From contig CANKOI010000003.1 in the NCBI GenBank assembly GCA_947484175.1, forward strand, positions 1-64,000: a stretch of 64,000 nucleotides of DNA, written 5' to 3'. This document shows positions 1 to 8,363 of this stretch, piece after piece. Numbering within the stretch: position 1 is the stretch's first letter; every line of letters begins with the position of its first letter. Under the pieces are notes generated by a model, which worked only from the letters and a program-made list of their open reading frames with translations, did no database searches and was not told the DNA's origin. The translations under genes were made by a program, and so were the position numbers. The DNA comes from Deltaproteobacteria bacterium (lineage in GTDB: Bacteria > Myxococcota_A > UBA796 > SXON01).

Positions 1-756
1 GTATTGCAGCCCGAGGAGGTAGTAGAGCTGGTTGCGCGCCGAGCGGGGGTAGTCGTCCGGCGAGATCTTCTCGACGACCTTCTCTAGATCGGTCACGTCG
101 CCGGTGTATTTGTAGATCGCCACCAGCTTCGGCAAGGCGTACTTGAAGTAGGGGTTGCCTGTGCCCTTCTTCAGCACTTCGATGAAGTAGTACTGCGCCG
201 AATGGTACATCTTCAGATCGTAGAGCGACATCCCCATGTAGTAGAGGATCTTGCTCTCTTTATCGGGGTAGGTGTTGTCCTTGAGTAGGTCGTGAAAGGC
301 GAGGCTGGCCGACAAGGGCTTCTTCGCCTTGTACTGCCGGATCGCGTCGTCGAGCTTCTCTGGGTCCTTACTCGAATCCTCTTCGCTGTCCTTGTCCGTG
401 AGCTCGCGGCTCTTCGCCGTCTTGCCGACGGCCTCCTCCTTCTCGAAGGACTCGCGGGAGGCCTGCTTCTTCGACTTGGGGGCGGCCGTCTCTGCCGCGG
501 GCGCCTCATCGTCGCCGCCTGAGTCTTTGGGGGCGGAGTTGGCCGCGATCACCTTCTTCACAGCGGCAACGACGCCGTCAGGCGCCCCTTCGTTGGTGAG
601 GCACCGCACGAAGTCGGCGGTGAACGACTCTCCGGAGCCCTCGATCGTCTGCACGACGATGCTCTCCGGAACGTTCACGTTGACCATGTTCATCACTTCG
701 TCGCAGGTGAGCGCGTGGGCGGGCGCCGCGAGAGTGAGCAGCAAGAGCGGAGACAT
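1..756 (-). CDS. TPR-type exported protein, GltC-like by context (3' end cut by left edge)
   Basis: I translated this gene by hand because the ORF track omits it. It starts at an ATG directly behind the TAG stop of the upstream barrel gene and stays open for 252 codons to the window edge. The N-terminus is a short signal peptide (MSPLLLLTLAAPAHA). A small repeat of the kind 'C-DEV--MV---V-E-IV' follows, then a charged Lys/Glu/Asp linker from about residue 75 to 130. After that come helical repeats with spacing like tetratricopeptide repeats (YYMGMSLYDLKMYHSAQYYF). A periplasmic scaffold acting with the two barrels is likely. In Myxococcus the gliding proteins GltB, GltA (barrels) and GltC (TPR) have this order, so a GltC-like role is possible, but it is inferred from order only. 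Confidence 0.8.
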   Translation of the reverse strand, partial: MSPLLLLTLAAPAHALTCDEVMNMVNVNVPESIVVQTIEGSGESFTADFVRCLTNEGAPDGVVAAVKKVIAANSAPKDSGGDDEAPAAETAAPKSKKQASRESFEKEEAVGKTAKSRELTDKDSEEDSSKDPEKLDDAIRQYKAKKPLSASLAFHDLLKDNTYPDKESKILYYMGMSLYDLKMYHSAQYYFIEVLKKGTGNPYFKYALPKLVAIYKYTGDVTDLEKVVEKISPDDYPRSARNQLYYLLGLQY

Positions 757-1623
757 CTACTTCATTCCCGGAAAGAAGAAGGAAACGTTGGTCTGGACGA
801 TGAGGTTGTTCTTCATTTCCAGGGTCGTTGATTTGACGGTTTCGATGTAGGTCATCGACTTCACCTCGGCGCGAAGCGCCACCGACTCACTGAAGGCAAT
901 ACGCGCCCCGCCCCCCATCACGGTGGTGGGGTGTACCTGACTGGCGGTGCGATGGGCTGGGCCGTCGGGGGGTTCGTCTTCGGCCTGGAGGGCGACGATG
1001 TCGTCTTCGGTGGCCGTGACGCCGATGCCGATGGTGCCGAAGATGTCGAAGGCGATGATGTTGTTGCCGGCGGCGACCTTGCCGTAGATGGGTGCGAACT
1101 GCAGGCCGATGGCGCCGTGGGCGGTGAGCCGCGAGATGTCGGGCGACACGCTGTTCTTTTCCAGCAGTTGGCAGGAGAGGGGCTTCCAGTCTGGGTCTTC
1201 GCAGCCGCCCACACCCAAGACGGGGCTGTACGCTACGGTGGACTCGATCGCGAAGATCTCGGTCACGTGGTAGTCGAACACCGCGCCCATGATGTAGCGG
1301 TTCAGGAAGGGATCGTTAGCCACGAAGCCCAGAGATGGGCCGATCTCATAGCGGTGGAGCTTCATGAAGGTCTTCGGCTGAATGGTCTTGATGACCTTCT
1401 TGCGACGCTTCGGTTCCTGAGTCTTCCTGGCCGACTCGACTTTGCCGGACTTCACGGCTTCCTGCTCGGACTTCACCGAGTCTTCGTCTTCTTCCTCTTC
1501 GTCGCCTTGGGCAACGGCGGGGAGGGGCGAGGAGACCTCGGCGGGCTCGCTCACCACCACGGGGGTTGGCTCGGCCGCATGGGCCAGAGGAGCTAGGGCG
1601 AGGGAAAGGGCAATGCTCAGCAT
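757..1623 (-). CDS. Outer-membrane beta-barrel protein, myxobacterial OMP family (second paralogue)
   Basis: The 288-residue product has a signal peptide ([16 protein letters not shown]), an acidic/basic low-complexity linker to about residue 75, and then a predicted barrel that ends in a strand finishing FFFPGMK. The barrel opens with HRYEIGPSLGFVANDPFLNRY, closely matching NRFEIAPSLGYVPNNSFAEVY in the neighbouring gene, so the two are paralogues. The pattern fits the myxobacterial outer-membrane beta-barrel family that includes GltA/GltB-like proteins. The gene is 16 nt behind its paralogue and abuts the TPR gene with no gap, which indicates one operon. The ligand or partner cannot be read from the sequence. 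Confidence 0.85.
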   Translation of the reverse strand: MLSIALSLALAPLAHAAEPTPVVVSEPAEVSSPLPAVAQGDEEEEDEDSVKSEQEAVKSGKVESARKTQEPKRRKKVIKTIQPKTFMKLHRYEIGPSLGFVANDPFLNRYIMGAVFDYHVTEIFAIESTVAYSPVLGVGGCEDPDWKPLSCQLLEKNSVSPDISRLTAHGAIGLQFAPIYGKVAAGNNIIAFDIFGTIGIGVTATEDDIVALQAEDEPPDGPAHRTASQVHPTTVMGGGARIAFSESVALRAEVKSMTYIETVKSTTLEMKNNLIVQTNVSFFFPGMK

Positions 1624-1639
1624 CGGGTGTCCTGGCCGC

Positions 1640-2527
1640 TCAGAAGTTGAAGATGCGGGGCTTCATCTTCGGAATGAAGATGCTGATGCCCCCGGTGGTG
1701 ATGAACGCGGTCTGGATTTCATTTTCGAGCACCTGCGGCTGACCGGTGGTGGGGTCGACGTCGCCCACGATGTAGTCGGCCTCCTCGCCCACGAACACCA
1801 ACGTGCGTGCGTCGATTTTCAGCGCGATGCTCGGAGAGAGGAACACGTTGATTCCGGCGCCGAGGTTGACAGCGGGGTTGAAGGCGGTCTGCGGCTGGGG
1901 TTCCACGTACACCGGGTCGTCGGAGTTGCCGCTTCGGTAGTCTTCGGAGATGGTGGCGACGTCTTTGCTGACGGCCAGCAGGCCGACGCCGGCGGTACCG
2001 TAGACATCGAAGTTGACGACCCCCTCGCCCATCAGGTTGATCTTCCCGTACACCGGAGCCCATCGCGCGCTGAACGCGGCCGCCATTTGGAGGCGGTCGA
2101 TCGGCTGCTGGAACTTGGTCTTAGGATCGCCCTGGTACGCGATATCGAGCAGGGTGCGGGTGAGCCCCTTCACTCCTGACGCGCCGCTGTTTGGCGAGTA
2201 GATGAAGGCCGCCTCGACCGAGAACTGCTCGGTGAAGTGGTAGGCCAGAAAGGCGCCGCCCACGTAAACTTCGGCGAAGGAGTTGTTCGGCACGTAGCCG
2301 AGCGATGGCGCGATCTCGAACCGGTTCGTCTTCAGGAAGAAGCGGTTCCGAATCGGGTCGGGAACCGGCTTCTTACCGTTGAACTCGGCGAGCGCTGCCT
2401 CGGCGGAATTCTTCTCACGGGCGAGCGCCGTCTCGGGAGCGAGCAGCGCCGTCGCCGCGAAGGCGAGGGTGACCGCACCGCTCAGAAGGCGCGACAATGG
2501 TCCAAAAAGGCGACCTGCAAGCGTCAT
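1640..2527 (-). CDS. Outer-membrane beta-barrel protein, myxobacterial OMP family (first paralogue)
   Basis: The ORF track extends this frame to 2854, but the first 109 residues have no signal-like or conserved character. I therefore start at the ATG giving MTLAGRLFGPLSRLLSGAV, a classical signal peptide ending near TALLAPETALA. The 295-residue product has a short linker, then the NRFEIAPSLGYVPNNSF block and a series of amphipathic strands, ending in SIFIPKMKPRIFNF with a C-terminal Phe as in many outer-membrane barrels. It is first in a three-gene run with a paralogous barrel and a TPR protein. The divergent small secreted gene begins 110 nt away, so promoters for both should lie in 2528-2636. 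Confidence 0.87.
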   Translation of the reverse strand: MTLAGRLFGPLSRLLSGAVTLAFAATALLAPETALAREKNSAEAALAEFNGKKPVPDPIRNRFFLKTNRFEIAPSLGYVPNNSFAEVYVGGAFLAYHFTEQFSVEAAFIYSPNSGASGVKGLTRTLLDIAYQGDPKTKFQQPIDRLQMAAAFSARWAPVYGKINLMGEGVVNFDVYGTAGVGLLAVSKDVATISEDYRSGNSDDPVYVEPQPQTAFNPAVNLGAGINVFLSPSIALKIDARTLVFVGEEADYIVGDVDPTTGQPQVLENEIQTAFITTGGISIFIPKMKPRIFNF

Positions 2528-2636
2528 TCCAGCACTCCGCTGTACAAATGCTGTCCACGTTGCCCTAGGTGGGATCCGAGGGCGCCGCACCATATCACGG
2601 AACCGGTGGTTAGGTGGACCGCGCAGGGAGGGCCCG

Positions 2637-3044
2637 ATGATGTTGGTGGTTGCGGCGGCGGCGGCGATGGCGAGCGAGGCGGTGCTCAAGGCGCCGGACA
2701 CGGCGGTGGCTCCCGGTGATCCGGTCAGCTTTTCCTTTGGGTTGGAGGGTACATCCTGGCTCGATGGCTGCTCTCCAGTAGAGCTGGAGCGGCAGTCAGG
2801 GAGCGTGTGGGTGGCTGTGGCTCGTACGCCCTGCTCGGCGGGCCTCCCGGCCACGCAGGTGGATTCGGCCCTGGTCCTCTCGGTCGCTGCCCCGGCGGAG
2901 GGGACCTACCGCGGTGTCGTGGCGTTCGGTACCGGCTGCGTGCCCGCACGCTCGTTCGGGGTGGCCGCTTGCGCGAAGCTCGCCTTCGTGCGCTCGGAGC
3001 CGTTTACCGTCGCAGTGCCCGCTGCCGCTCCGCAACCTCCGTAA
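2637..3044 (+). CDS. Small secreted protein with one predicted beta-sandwich domain
   Basis: The frame starts at 2379 in the ORF track, but the convincing start is the ATG-ATG pair that gives MMLVVAAAAAMASEAV, a short signal peptide without basic residues. The mature part, about 115 residues, has four to five Cys (DGC, TPC, GTGC, AAC) and alternating hydrophobic strands (YRGVVAFGTGC, RSEPFTV). This resembles a single immunoglobulin-like domain stabilised by disulfides. I recognise no named family. It is divergent from the barrel operon, and its 3' end overlaps the 3' end of the lipoprotein gene on the other strand by 41 nt. Function is unknown. Confidence 0.65.
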   Translation: MMLVVAAAAAMASEAVLKAPDTAVAPGDPVSFSFGLEGTSWLDGCSPVELERQSGSVWVAVARTPCSAGLPATQVDSALVLSVAAPAEGTYRGVVAFGTGCVPARSFGVAACAKLAFVRSEPFTVAVPAAAPQPP

Positions 3045-3900
3045 CGTCGAAGCTAAGATTCAGCGTTCCCCAGCCCATTCCGCCGCGGCGATCCCGAATG
3101 ACCACCCACAGCGCCTGCGACTTCAGGGTGGGCTGGTCTGGCGCAAAGTAGACGACCTCGTCGAAGGGGTACAGCGTGTTCGTCTGGTCGAAACTTCCCT
3201 CTTGCAGGTACCACGAGAGGTAGGGTTCCTCCGTTCGTTCCTCATCCTTCCCAGCTTCGGTGCGAAAGGTGTAGGTTTCTACCGCATCATCCGCGAGTCG
3301 TGCCTCGATGGTGTAGGCCTGCGCCGGGTCGAGCCGCACGGTGGCGCCGTCGGCAACGGGGAAGCCATCCACGGACCATCCTGCGAAACCGGGGTTGCGG
3401 TTCGGCGTCTGCGCCAGCGACACGGGCACTCGTTTGTAGGCGATTTCGACATCTTCTTCGGCCACTTCGGCGCCTTCCTCCACCTCGGGGAAAGCCGTGA
3501 TGTACGTCATCGCGAAGGTGCCTTCCAGCCGGTCGGCCTCTGGGAGCGCGTCGAGGAAGTCGGGTGGGACGAGCCACACGGGCGGCAGGTCGGGGAGGTA
3601 GCCAATCAAGCCGGCGGCTTGGAGCGCCGCGAAGTCGATCTCATCGGCCGACGCTCCCGAGAGCGAGGAGGTGTCGATCTCGCAGCCAAACTCGGAGCTG
3701 GCGCTGGCGCTGCACACAAACCACGCGCTTCCGCCCACTGGCACGGCGGGGGAGAGGATGAGCGCGTCGAAGGTGACGAGGTCGCCCGGGCGCGGCTCGG
3801 CCGGCGTGGCCGCCACTGCGAGCACCCGCAGGCGGTCCACCTGCCAAGACTGAGCCATCGACTCCGTGTCACACGCGGTGATAATGTAGATAATCATCAT
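3004..3900 (-). CDS. Putative lipoprotein ending the TonB operon
   Basis: The 298-residue product begins MMIIYIITACDTES. ITAC fits a lipobox, which would give a nine-residue signal peptide before the lipidated Cys. The mature region starts with WQVDRLRVLAV and a strand-rich domain (PRPGDLVTFDALI), followed by an acidic segment (EVEEGAEVAEEDVE) and a C-terminal domain with several Trp/Tyr. Its start codon overlaps the receptor stop by one base (TAATG), so it is translationally coupled to the TonB-dependent receptor. It probably works with that receptor at the outer membrane, for example as a surface lipoprotein that captures substrate. This role is inferred from position only. Confidence 0.75.
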   Translation of the reverse strand: MMIIYIITACDTESMAQSWQVDRLRVLAVAATPAEPRPGDLVTFDALILSPAVPVGGSAWFVCSASASSEFGCEIDTSSLSGASADEIDFAALQAAGLIGYLPDLPPVWLVPPDFLDALPEADRLEGTFAMTYITAFPEVEEGAEVAEEDVEIAYKRVPVSLAQTPNRNPGFAGWSVDGFPVADGATVRLDPAQAYTIEARLADDAVETYTFRTEAGKDEERTEEPYLSWYLQEGSFDQTNTLYPFDEVVYFAPDQPTLKSQALWVVIRDRRGGMGWGTLNLSFDVTEVAERQRALRR

Positions 3901-6530
3901 TAGAACTCCACCTTTGCTTCCACGCCGGGGCTGGGGATGAAGGGCAGGCCCTTGAAGTAGGTCTTCTCGGTGTAGTCGTAATTGTACTGCTCAAACTCAG
4001 GATTATCACCGTGGAAGGCGTTGATGAGGTCGACGTACAACAGTAGTTGCCACGACTTAAAGGTGAAGAGCTTGTCAATTCGGACCGACACCGCCCAGAA
4101 GGGGGGGAGCCGCTCGCTGTTGTAGGCGCCCGAGGGGAACGCGGAGTAGGTGTCCTGGTCCACGTCATACACCCCCAAGGAGTACGGCGTGCTGGGGTTC
4201 CCCGTGGTGTACTGTACCTTTGCGCCCACGCTCAGATCGTACGGCAGTCGATAGCTCCCTACGGCCGTGAGGATGTGCGTTTGGTCGTAGTCGAAAAGGT
4301 ACCAGTCCTCCCCCGGACGGTCCTGACGTTCGGAGCGGCTGAGCGTGTAGCTGAGCCAGCCGAAGAAGTTCCCGACGGGCTCGTGGCGCACGATGGTTTC
4401 TATGCCGTACGCTCGCCCCACCCCGGTGTTGACGTAGTAGCTGTCGTCGAGCGTTCCGAAGCTGCTGTTGCTGACGATGAGGTCGGTCAGGTCCTTGTAG
4501 AAGCCCTCTAGCTCCACCCTGACGGCGGGACCGATCTCCTGCTCGATGCCGATGCTGCTCGCCCAGCTCTGCTCGGCGCCGACTTCCGCTGGCTTGTCGT
4601 CGGGTCGGTAGGACTGGAAGGGCTGCGGAGGCTGATGGTACAGGCCCGTGGAGCCCTTCAATGCCGTCGTTCCCGTCGCCTGCCATCGGAAGGAGAAGCG
4701 CGGATCAAACGCCAGCACCTCGTTCTCATCGGGGATGATGACGTACATCATGCGCAGCCCGCCGTTGAGCGCGAGCGCGTCGGGGTCCGCGAGCGGTTTC
4801 CAGGTCGCGCGCACCCAGGGGTCGGGCCCCCAGCCAGTGGCCGTTCCGGTCAGCGAATAGGGCTCGCGCTCAGCGAGGGGGTCGATCTCGGCGAACTGCG
4901 CCGGATTGAACGGGAGTTGCACCTCGAACGCCGCCCAGCCGAAGATGGCGTCGAGCCCGCCCACCACGGCCAAGTGCTCGTCGTGCTCGTACCGAACTTC
5001 CCCTCGAACCTCGCCTGTGTACCTCGTCTGGATCAAGCGGAAGGAGTTGCCGATGTCCAGCGCGGCCTCGTCCGATCCGAAACTTGGTGCCACGTGCGCA
5101 GACCACTGCTTTCCCCAAGCACGATCCCACGTGCCGCCGAAGCGGTAGGTGCTGTAGTCGGTGGCGATGTCGCCCTGCGTGTCGGCGTCGGTGCCTTGGG
5201 CGTAGCCGGTGGGCGTGGAGACGAGCAGCGTGTCCCTGAAGCCGAAGGCAAGCGCGGAGAACTTGTCGGGGCGGTCGCCTTGGTACTGGTACTTCGCCTG
5301 AAAGTCCCACCAGCGCGGGGCGACGGAGAACCCGTCTTCGTCGAGGAACGCGGGCAGGATCAGATCGATGTACGAGGCGCGTGCGGCCACGCCGAAGCCG
5401 TGCTGGTTGTTCTTGCCCACGCTTCCGAGCCAGAGGCCGCCGGAGTCGAGGGCGTCGGTAGACCAGCGCACCTCGTTCCTCTCCGGAAAGCGCCTGCGAG
5501 TCGTCGCGTCTACGGTGCCACCCGTGCTTCGTCCGTAGTGGGGGCCGTAGCCGCCGGGCAGGTAGTCCACGCTGTCGATGAGGTCGGGGTTGATGACCGA
5601 TTCAAAGCCGCCCAGGTGGTAGATGTACGGGATGTACATGCCGTCGACGTACACCCGGCTGTCTTCCGGGTTGGACCCCCGAATGATCAACAGTCCCGAC
5701 CCGAGCGGCGCCCGAGCCGCCCCGGGGAGATTTTGGACCACCCGAATGGGGTCGCCGAAGGTGCCGGGGATTCGCCGTGCTTCCTCCATGGAGATCGTGC
5801 GCCGCGTGACGTCGTCTGTCTCGCGGCGGTAGGTGCCGAGGATGCCGGGGTCGGCGTAGGACTGGTTGCGGACCCATAGGCGCGCGTTGGTCACCGAGCC
5901 GGCGACGACCTCCACGCGCTTCTCCAGCGTGTCGTAGCCGGGGTGGACGACGCGGAGAGTGTACGCCCCGGGAGCGACCCCCCGGAACGACCATCGACCC
6001 TCCGCGTCGGTCTGCGTTTCGAGGTTCAGGACGTCGATGCGGACGAGGTGATCGGGGAGCGGGCGGCGGGTGCCCATCTCCACGATGCTGCCTTCGAGGG
6101 TGACAGGTGCATCGGCCTCGACGGCGGCGGTGTCGGGTGCGGCTCCCTCCACCTTCGCGCGGTCGAGCACAAAGCCGTACGCGAACTCGATGGCCACTGG
6201 GACCGGACCTGTCGCATCTTGGGCGGGGGTGAAGCGGAAGGCCTTCGCCGCCTCCGTAGCGGCCTCGTCAAAACCGAATCCGGCCGGCTCCAGTACCTCT
6301 ACGCGCGTAACGACGCCGGCCTCGTCGATCTCGATGAGCAGCCGCACCGATCCTTCGCGCTGTTCGGCCTCTGCCTGCGTGGGGTAGGGCGCCTGCACAA
6401 AGTCGAGCAGAGCAGGCTCCACCAGCAGCGGGGGCAGATCCTGGGCTACTGCCTCCGGCGTCGGCGGGGAATCGGTCGGAGACTGAGCCTGTGCCGAGAA
6501 GAATGCCAACGGGAGAAACAGGCCGATCAC
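3900..6530 (-). CDS. TonB-dependent receptor with N-terminal TonB-C-like domain
   Basis: The track extends this ORF to 7313, across tonB. The true start is a GTG overlapping the tonB stop (GTGA), giving an 876-residue protein with signal peptide VIGLFLPLAFFSAQA. Residues about 40-118 look like a TonB C-terminal domain (YPTQAEAEQREGSVRLLIEI and KAFRFTPA). A carboxypeptidase-regulatory-like beta domain follows at about 145-215 (GAYTLRVVHPGYDTLEKRVE), then a plug (LIIRGSNPEDSRVYVDGMYI) and a 22-strand-type barrel to the end. It imports an unidentified substrate across the outer membrane, powered by ExbB-ExbD-TonB encoded immediately upstream. The extra TonB-C domain is unusual compared with classical enterobacterial receptors. 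The substrate cannot be told. Confidence 0.93.
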   Translation of the reverse strand: MIGLFLPLAFFSAQAQSPTDSPPTPEAVAQDLPPLLVEPALLDFVQAPYPTQAEAEQREGSVRLLIEIDEAGVVTRVEVLEPAGFGFDEAATEAAKAFRFTPAQDATGPVPVAIEFAYGFVLDRAKVEGAAPDTAAVEADAPVTLEGSIVEMGTRRPLPDHLVRIDVLNLETQTDAEGRWSFRGVAPGAYTLRVVHPGYDTLEKRVEVVAGSVTNARLWVRNQSYADPGILGTYRRETDDVTRRTISMEEARRIPGTFGDPIRVVQNLPGAARAPLGSGLLIIRGSNPEDSRVYVDGMYIPYIYHLGGFESVINPDLIDSVDYLPGGYGPHYGRSTGGTVDATTRRRFPERNEVRWSTDALDSGGLWLGSVGKNNQHGFGVAARASYIDLILPAFLDEDGFSVAPRWWDFQAKYQYQGDRPDKFSALAFGFRDTLLVSTPTGYAQGTDADTQGDIATDYSTYRFGGTWDRAWGKQWSAHVAPSFGSDEAALDIGNSFRLIQTRYTGEVRGEVRYEHDEHLAVVGGLDAIFGWAAFEVQLPFNPAQFAEIDPLAEREPYSLTGTATGWGPDPWVRATWKPLADPDALALNGGLRMMYVIIPDENEVLAFDPRFSFRWQATGTTALKGSTGLYHQPPQPFQSYRPDDKPAEVGAEQSWASSIGIEQEIGPAVRVELEGFYKDLTDLIVSNSSFGTLDDSYYVNTGVGRAYGIETIVRHEPVGNFFGWLSYTLSRSERQDRPGEDWYLFDYDQTHILTAVGSYRLPYDLSVGAKVQYTTGNPSTPYSLGVYDVDQDTYSAFPSGAYNSERLPPFWAVSVRIDKLFTFKSWQLLLYVDLINAFHGDNPEFEQYNYDYTEKTYFKGLPFIPSPGVEAKVEF

Positions 6531-7273
6531 TGCTCGATCCTCACGGTACAGACCTGTGGAACGCCGGTGACCGTGACCGGTGTTCCATCTTGATTTCCGG
6601 GCACAAACCTCGCCTGACGCCAGGCGGCCGCGCAGGCGTCGCCCGTGCCGTGGCCGAGGTCGCGCAGCACCCGCACGCCGGTGACGTTGCCCTGAGCGTC
6701 GATGTCCAGACTCACCTTCACTTCCCCCTCCACGCCGGCCTCCTGCGCCTCCTTGGGCACCTCCATCATCGGGCGCATCCGGCTCTTCGGCGGGGTGGTG
6801 ACGCTGGCGAAGCTGCGCGGCCCCGCTGCGTCTTCCGCGCTCATTCCGGGGCCGGTGGCTGCCACCCGGGTGGAGTTGCCCGCGCGCGCATCGAACCCCG
6901 TGCCGGCGCCCGGCGCGAAGGAGTTCGCGGAGAGACCCTGCGTGACGCGCCGGACCGGACGCGCTGCAGCCTCGGGCGGCGGCGCCACGTCGGGCTGGGG
7001 GGGCGGAATCTCCGTAAACTTCACGGTCTTCGGCTTCGGTGGCGGTGGGGGTGGCGGCGGGGGAGGCGGCGGGGGAGGCGGCGGCGGCGGGGTGACCACC
7101 ATGTCCACCCACTCGGCCGCCCGCGCCGTGGTTTCGGGCTGCTGCAGGATGGCTGCCGCCGCCGCCGTGTGGAACGCCAACGACGCCAGAATCCCCACCG
7201 GGAGAATCCACAGACGGTCGCTCCCCGCGTGGCCGAAGGGAGAGAGCGACCCTGTAGGGCCGGCGGGTTTCAT
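6527..7273 (-). CDS. tonB: TonB energy transducer with 18-proline run
   Basis: The protein has 248 residues. A short cytoplasmic N-terminus is followed by one membrane helix (LWILPVGILASLAFHTAAAAAI), then a periplasmic spacer with 18 consecutive prolines, each in CCN codons, and a PKPK tail. The C-terminal TonB domain (about residues 160-248) has the features GEVKVSLDIDAQGNVTGVRV and CAAAWRQARFVPG. It passes proton-motive energy from ExbB/ExbD to outer-membrane receptors. It overlaps exbD by ATGA and the receptor gene by GTGA, so four proteins of one machine are coupled in translation. The polyproline stretch should need EF-P for efficient translation. Confidence 0.94.
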   Translation of the reverse strand: MKPAGPTGSLSPFGHAGSDRLWILPVGILASLAFHTAAAAAILQQPETTARAAEWVDMVVTPPPPPPPPPPPPPPPPPPKPKTVKFTEIPPPQPDVAPPPEAAARPVRRVTQGLSANSFAPGAGTGFDARAGNSTRVAATGPGMSAEDAAGPRSFASVTTPPKSRMRPMMEVPKEAQEAGVEGEVKVSLDIDAQGNVTGVRVLRDLGHGTGDACAAAWRQARFVPGNQDGTPVTVTGVPQVCTVRIEQ

Positions 7274-7707
7274 GGCGCGGGCGTCGGGGTGGTGACGGGC
7301 GTGATGGGATCAATGTTGATCGCGAACTTGGCCACGCCCTCTTGCTTCACCAGATCGATCACCCGGGTCACGTCGCCGTGCCGGGCGTCGGTGTCGCCTG
7401 CAATCAGGCAGACCACCTCCTTGCCACTCGCTTTGGCCGCACGGACCGCCTCGCGCAGGCCGAGGTCGGTGACGGGCTTCCCGTCGAGTAGCAGTGTGCC
7501 GTCGGTGAGCACGGAGACCGCGAGCGACGAGGGCGCCGTTGCTTCGCCGGTAGCCGCGTCAGGCAAGTTCACCTTGATGGATGGCGACACGATGTACGAG
7601 GTCGTCACCATGAAGATGATCAGGACGACCAAGATGATGTCGACGAGGGGGAGGATGTTGATCTCCGTCATCCCTTCGTCGTCGCCACTGAGTCGCGCCC
7701 CGGCCAT
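7270..7707 (-). CDS. exbD: ExbD/TolR biopolymer transport protein
   Basis: The 145-residue product has a short cytosolic tail, then the diagnostic membrane segment (EINILPLVDIILVVLIIFMV) whose Asp is the proton-conducting residue of the family. A periplasmic domain follows with SIKVNLPDA and a C-terminal region ending in a Pro/Thr tail. Length is normal for ExbD. The gene lies 3 nt after exbB and overlaps tonB by ATGA. Together with ExbB it forms the inner-membrane motor that energises TonB. TolR cannot be excluded by sequence alone, but the adjacent tonB and receptor favour ExbD. Confidence 0.93.
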   Translation of the reverse strand: MAGARLSGDDEGMTEINILPLVDIILVVLIIFMVTTSYIVSPSIKVNLPDAATGEATAPSSLAVSVLTDGTLLLDGKPVTDLGLREAVRAAKASGKEVVCLIAGDTDARHGDVTRVIDLVKQEGVAKFAINIDPITPVTTPTPAP

Positions 7708-7710
7708 CGC

Positions 7711-8331
7711 TCATTCTCCTTCGGCGCGCATGCGGGCAACGACGAGGTCCGCGAGGCTCTCGATGCGCCCCACCTGCGAACGAACCATGCGGGTGAGCAC
7801 GTTGTACAGCACCACCGAAGGGATGGCGACCACGAGCGCCACGGCGGTGGCTACGAGGGCCTCGGAGATGCCCGCCATCACGGTTTTGGCTCCTTCTTCG
7901 GTCTCCAGAGACAGCGAGTGAAACGCTTGAATGATGCCGAGCACGGTGCCGAACAGGCCGATGAACGCTGCGGTGGATGCTACCGTGCCGACTGCGATGA
8001 GGCCGCGCTCAAGGCGCAGCTTCTCGAAGAGCAGCGTACCTTGCATTGCGTAGCGGGCAGCGGCGCTCACCCGGGCGTGTAGGCCAGCGAGGAGCACTCG
8101 CGCTTCGATTCCGCCGAGCGACGACAAGGACTGCTCCAAGTCGGAGCGCTCGCCTCCGCCGAGGTACTTGCCCACGGCCAACTCGAACTTCGCGGTCGGG
8201 GTGCGGTTCACCACGAAGTACACCACACGCTCCACGCCCACGGCCACACAGAGCAGGGAGAGCGCCACGAGTAGCCAGAGCACCCAGCCCGCTCCCAGCA
8301 GCGCGAAGTTCAGCATCGTCTTGGCCAGCAT
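7711..8331 (-). CDS. exbB: ExbB/TolQ/MotA-family proton channel
   Basis: The 206-residue product has three hydrophobic segments. One is near the N-terminus (ALLGAGWVLWLLVALSLLCVAVG), followed by a long cytosolic loop. The other two are in the second half (GTVASTAAFIGLFGTVLGII and ALVATAVALVVAIPSVVLYN). The GLFGTVLGII and E-LVATA-GL/VVAIP signatures are typical of the MotA/TolQ/ExbB channel. It is the stator-like inner-membrane motor subunit for TonB. It sits 32 nt after the preceding lipoprotein gene and directly before exbD. Confidence 0.93.
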   Translation of the reverse strand: MLAKTMLNFALLGAGWVLWLLVALSLLCVAVGVERVVYFVVNRTPTAKFELAVGKYLGGGERSDLEQSLSSLGGIEARVLLAGLHARVSAAARYAMQGTLLFEKLRLERGLIAVGTVASTAAFIGLFGTVLGIIQAFHSLSLETEEGAKTVMAGISEALVATAVALVVAIPSVVLYNVLTRMVRSQVGRIESLADLVVARMRAEGE

Positions 8332-8363
8332 CGTCCCTCCGACGGCTGGCGGGCCTATCTCGA

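Noticed and set aside
1600-1622. A 21-nt identity between the barrel gene start and the clpA 5' end (both encode LSIALSLAL)
   Set aside because: Both are ordinary parts of real genes in the same codon frame; one short match in 64 kb is best explained by similar hydrophobic peptide and codon preference.
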